Assembly: GCF_014472395.1 (NCBI RefSeq)
Contig: NZ_JACSZW010000001.1
Span: forward strand, 62,001 to 126,000
DNA: 64,000 nt
Reading direction: 5' to 3'
Source: Pedobacter sp. N36a
GTDB taxonomy: Bacteria > Bacteroidota > Bacteroidia > Sphingobacteriales > Sphingobacteriaceae
This document shows, piece after piece, positions 63,796 to 64,000 of this stretch. The notes under the pieces are model-generated. The model was not told the origin of the DNA and did not search any database. It saw only the letters and a list, made by a program, of their open reading frames with translations. Both the position numbers and the translations under genes were made by a program. The first letter of the stretch is position 1, and each line of letters begins with the position of its first letter.

Positions 63796-64000
63796 ATGAC
63801 TGAAAAATTTTACTACGACAACAAGATCGTCAGGAACTTCGCAGTAGCCACCATTATATGGGGCATCATCGGAATGACGGTCGGATTGCTCATTGCCATG
63901 CAGCTCTTCAAACCTGCATTAAATATGGGCTCCCAGTACACGACTTTCGGCCGTATCAGGCCATTACACACCAATGCAGTAATCTTTGCCTTCGTAGGGA
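63796..64000 (+). CDS. ccoN: cbb3-type cytochrome c oxidase catalytic subunit, N-terminus only
   Basis: From ATG at 63796 the frame reads [20 protein letters not shown], the first membrane helix, and [16 protein letters not shown], where the His of RPLHTNA is a heme ligand of CcoN. The rest is beyond the window. In this phylum CcoN is often fused to CcoO, so the complete protein may be longer than usual. Confidence 0.92.
   Translation, partial: MTEKFYYDNKIVRNFAVATIIWGIIGMTVGLLIAMQLFKPALNMGSQYTTFGRIRPLHTNAVIFAFVG

Overview
The window looks like part of the chromosome of a Bacteroidota bacterium, most likely Sphingobacteriaceae and Pedobacter-like. The grounds are SusC/SusD and other TonB-dependent outer membrane proteins, an ECF sigma/FecR pair, TAnnTTTG-type -7 promoter boxes with few Shine-Dalgarno sequences, and many Bacteroidota-typical families (DUF4397, DUF4876, DUF6850, PepSY-like, BlaI/M56 pairs, ATPase-less FtsX permeases). 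No rRNA, tRNA, CRISPR array, prophage or insertion sequence was recognised. The species assignment is an inference.

Layout. 1-6580 (minus) is a trans-envelope signalling and uptake locus: ECF sigma, FecR anti-sigma, SusC with an STN domain, and a SusD lipoprotein cut by the window edge. 6581-7191 is a 611-base gap with a strong minus-strand promoter, a five-unit 11-bp repeat array and only very small reading frames. 7192-12348 holds rpiB, a DUF4397 lipoprotein, two tandem secreted paralogs with Arg/Gly/Asn-rich tails, and a divergent operon of a small basic secreted protein plus an OmpR-type two-component system; the divergent region carries a clear 11-bp tandem operator. 12487-24205 holds two BlaI/M56 systems, one truncated and one complete and linked to an outer membrane receptor, with housekeeping genes between them (lspA, thioredoxin-like, prolyl oligopeptidase, Nudix). 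24335-34800 is mixed: a methyltransferase, DUF3995, a MocR regulator opposite a cupin gene broken by an in-frame amber codon and a DapA-family lyase, an FtsX permease with a sigma-54-like promoter and paired upstream dyads, two MFS exporters and two gene remnants.

34891-40704 is a three-gene outer membrane locus (TonB receptor, DUF4876 lipoprotein, DUF6850 barrel) preceded by two TTAGA-N5-TCTAA-type dyads that suggest iron or other metal control. 41713-49049 is a compact thiamine operon under a TPP riboswitch: thiS, thiC, a TenI/ThiE-like gene, thiD, thiE, thiG, thiH, and a thiF with a rhodanese tail. An ABC-transporter pair and a CvfB-like S1 protein follow.

51806-60928 is the most interesting block, a tightly packed five-gene minus-strand operon around polyphosphate kinase 1. 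In transcription order it encodes an HD-domain protein fused to a Pycsar-effector-like (PycTM) membrane module, Ppk1, an SdiA-regulated-type lipoprotein, a large GAF-type protein, and an exported protein whose N-terminal half carries motifs of atypical kinases (Fam20/HipA/PI-kinase type) joined to an Omp85/BamA-like beta-barrel. 61053-64000 begins a cbb3 oxidase operon (ccoI, ccoS, ccoN) behind an FNR-like site.
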